Assembly: GCA_903898855.1 (NCBI GenBank)
Contig: CAIUHB010000028.1
Location: 1 to 20,472 of the forward strand
Length of the DNA: 20,472 nt
Direction of reading: 5' to 3'
DNA from: an uncultured Actinomycetes bacterium
Lineage (GTDB): Bacteria; Actinomycetota; Actinomycetes; Nanopelagicales; Nanopelagicaceae
Shown: positions 18,676 to 20,472 of the stretch, piece after piece
Layout of the letters: each line of letters opens with the position of its first letter
Numbering within the stretch: the stretch's first letter is position 1
Position numbers and translations under genes: made by a program
Notes under the pieces: model-generated
Databases searched by the model: none
Told to the model about the DNA's origin: nothing
Seen by the model: only the letters and a program-made list of their open reading frames with translations

Positions 18676-20472
18676 TTACGTACCAGCCTCTTCCATTCCA
18701 CGGAGCTCCTTCTTGAGCTCACGAATCTCATCTCGCAACCGAGCTGCCAATTCGAAGGCGAGTTCAGCTGCGGCGGTCTTCATCTGTTCGGTGAGCGATT
18801 CTATGAGAGCCACCAACTCTTGTCGTGGCAACGAGTGCGCCTTTGCCAGGTCAACTTCCAGACCGGCTGAAATGACCCCGCCTTTCTTGCCTTTCTCGCC
18901 CTTTTGACCTTTAGCAATGAAGCTCACCCAATCATCGGTATCTTCGGCTTCGGCGGTAATCAAATCGGTGATATCAGCGATCTTTTTCCGCAATGGCTTG
19001 GGATCGATGCCGTGCTCCAGGTTATAGGCCACCTGCTTTGCGCGACGGCGATTGGTCTCATCGATTGCCTGCGCCATGGCTGGCGTTATGTTGTCGGCAT
19101 ACATATGAACTTCACCCGATACATTTCGAGCGGCGCGACCAATCGTTTGAATCAGTGAAGTAGCCGAGCGCAGAAAGCCTTGCTTATCAGCATCCAGGAT
19201 TGCAACCAGCGAGACTTCCGGCAAATCTAGGCCTTCGCGCAAAAGGTTAATACCGATCAGCACGTCATACTCTCCAGAACGCAACTCTCGCAGTAGCTCG
19301 ACCCGGCGCAGCGTATCTACCTCGGAATGCAGGTATCTCACTCGCACACCTTGCTCTAAGAGATAATCGGTTAAGTCTTCGGACATCTTTTTGGTGAGCG
19401 TGGTTACTAAGACTCGCTCATTCTTGGCAGCCCGAATATTTATCTCATTACGAAGGTCATCGATCTGCCCCTTGATAGGTTTAATAATTATCTGTGGATC
19501 AATTAGACCAGTTGGGCGAATTACTTGTTCGACCACATCGCCCGCCACCTTCTCCAATTCATACTTTCCAGGAGTAGCCGAGAGATAGACGGTCTGGCCT
19601 TTGCGTTCTAGGAATTCATCAAACTTCAGCGGCCGATTGTCCATGGCGCTGGGAAGGCGGAATCCATGTTCTACCAAGGTGCGCTTTCGGGAGGCATCGC
19701 CTTCAAACATGGCACCGATCTGCGGAACTGTCACATGTGATTCATCTATAACGGTAAGGAAATCCTCCGGAAAATAATCGAGGAGACAGTTACCGGCCGA
19801 GCCAGCGGCGCGACCATCAATATGACGGGAATAGTTTTCGATACCGGAACAAAATCCCAATTGTTGGATCATTTCAATGTCAAAGGTAGTGCGCATACGA
19901 ATACGTTGCGCCTCGAGCAACTTTCCTTGCCGTTCAAAGAGATCGACGCGAGCTTCCATCTCTTCTTGAATTTGCGCAACTGCCCGCTTCATAGTCTCCG
20001 GGCCAGCGGCATAATGACTTGCTGGAAATACATACATCTCTGATTCATCACGAATAATTTCGCCAGTCAAAGGGTGAAGAGTCATGATCTTTTCAATCTC
20101 ATCACCGAACATCTCAATTCGAAGCGCAAGCTCTTCGTACATGGGAATAATCTCGATAGTATCGCCGCGAACTCTAAAGGTGCCACGCTCGAAGGCCATA
20201 TCGTTTCTGCGGTATTGAATATCTACAAATTTTCGCAGGAGCTGATTACGCTCGATGCTGTCACCGACTTTGAGCTTGATCATTCGATCTACATACTCTT
20301 GCGGAGTGCCAAGACCATAGATACACGAAACTGTGGCAACTACGATGACATCGCGACGAGTAAGTAGTGAATTTGTGGCCGAGTGGCGTAACCGTTCGAC
20401 CTCGGCGTTGACCGAACTATCCTTCTCGATGAAGGTATCGGTTTGCGGAACGTACGCCTCGGGTTGGTAATA
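18676..20472 (-). CDS. uvrB: Excinuclease ABC subunit B (UvrB), N-terminus beyond window
   Basis: DNA helicase-like subunit that verifies damage and calls in UvrC. The frame is open from the stop at 18676 to the right edge, giving 598 residues. The first visible residues [18 protein letters not shown] belong to the UvrB beta-hairpin that clamps DNA, so about the first 95 residues with Walker A lie outside. Also visible are [15 protein letters not shown] in [38 protein letters not shown], the arginine-finger helicase motif QTIGRAARN, and a C-terminal UVR motif ([21 protein letters not shown]) for UvrC contact. An internal ATG at 20283 is not the start: the 63 codons before it are clear UvrB. 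Its stop abuts the uvrA start. Confidence 0.98.
   Translation of the reverse strand, partial: YYQPEAYVPQTDTFIEKDSSVNAEVERLRHSATNSLLTRRDVIVVATVSCIYGLGTPQEYVDRMIKLKVGDSIERNQLLRKFVDIQYRRNDMAFERGTFRVRGDTIEIIPMYEELALRIEMFGDEIEKIMTLHPLTGEIIRDESEMYVFPASHYAAGPETMKRAVAQIQEEMEARVDLFERQGKLLEAQRIRMRTTFDIEMIQQLGFCSGIENYSRHIDGRAAGSAGNCLLDYFPEDFLTVIDESHVTVPQIGAMFEGDASRKRTLVEHGFRLPSAMDNRPLKFDEFLERKGQTVYLSATPGKYELEKVAGDVVEQVIRPTGLIDPQIIIKPIKGQIDDLRNEINIRAAKNERVLVTTLTKKMSEDLTDYLLEQGVRVRYLHSEVDTLRRVELLRELRSGEYDVLIGINLLREGLDLPEVSLVAILDADKQGFLRSATSLIQTIGRAARNVSGEVHMYADNITPAMAQAIDETNRRRAKQVAYNLEHGIDPKPLRKKIADITDLITAEAEDTDDWVSFIAKGQKGEKGKKGGVISAGLEVDLAKAHSLPRQELVALIESLTEQMKTAAAELAFELAARLRDEIRELKKELRGMEEAGT

Overview
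This window looks like a core chromosomal segment of an actinobacterium with moderate GC (about half by eye, judged from sampled rows) and very short gaps between genes. The evidence for Actinobacteria is the presence of WhiA and a zinc-ribbon RbpA, actinobacterial-type CtaA, SecG and RapZ, and the gene order suf / cta / pentose phosphate-glycolysis / whiA-yvcK-rapZ / uvr, which follows the general order known from Streptomyces and Mycobacterium. Moderate GC, junctions of zero to a few bases and no gene-free stretch above 143 bp suggest a streamlined genome, for example a planktonic freshwater lineage; that placement is inference. No mobile element, CRISPR array, tRNA or rRNA was seen.

Layout. 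(1) 1-1504, minus strand: sufR then sufB (sufB runs off the left edge), the start of an iron-sulfur cluster assembly operon led by its own Fe-S-sensing repressor. (2) 1505-1563: a 59-bp divergent control region. (3) 1564-7174, plus strand: ctaA (heme A synthase), tkt, tal and pgi, spaced 1-7 bp apart and probably one transcript. The oxidative pentose phosphate genes zwf, opcA and pgl, usually near tal in relatives, are not here. (4) 7171-8665, minus strand: tpiA, secG and rbpA; rbpA meets pgi tail to tail with overlapping stop codons. (5) 8709-10916, minus strand: gap then pgk, which lead into tpiA. (6) 11060-20472, minus strand: uvrB (5' end outside the window), uvrA, uvrC, rapZ, yvcK and whiA, tightly packed and probably cotranscribed.

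How the genes work together. tkt, tal, pgi, gap, pgk and tpiA cover sugar-phosphate interconversion and lower glycolysis. YvcK (CofD-like) and RapZ belong to families linked to carbon or cell-wall metabolism control, and WhiA is a DNA-binding protein tied to division and development. RbpA adjusts RNA polymerase/sigma activity, SecG is part of the protein export channel, and UvrABC is the complete nucleotide excision repair nuclease. CtaA and Suf serve respiration and Fe-S enzymes.

All genes that lie wholly inside the window appear intact. I see no previously undescribed system. The points most worth checking are the missing zwf-opcA-pgl block, the dyad over the probable gap promoter, the overlapping pgi/rbpA ends, and the very tight stop-start junctions.
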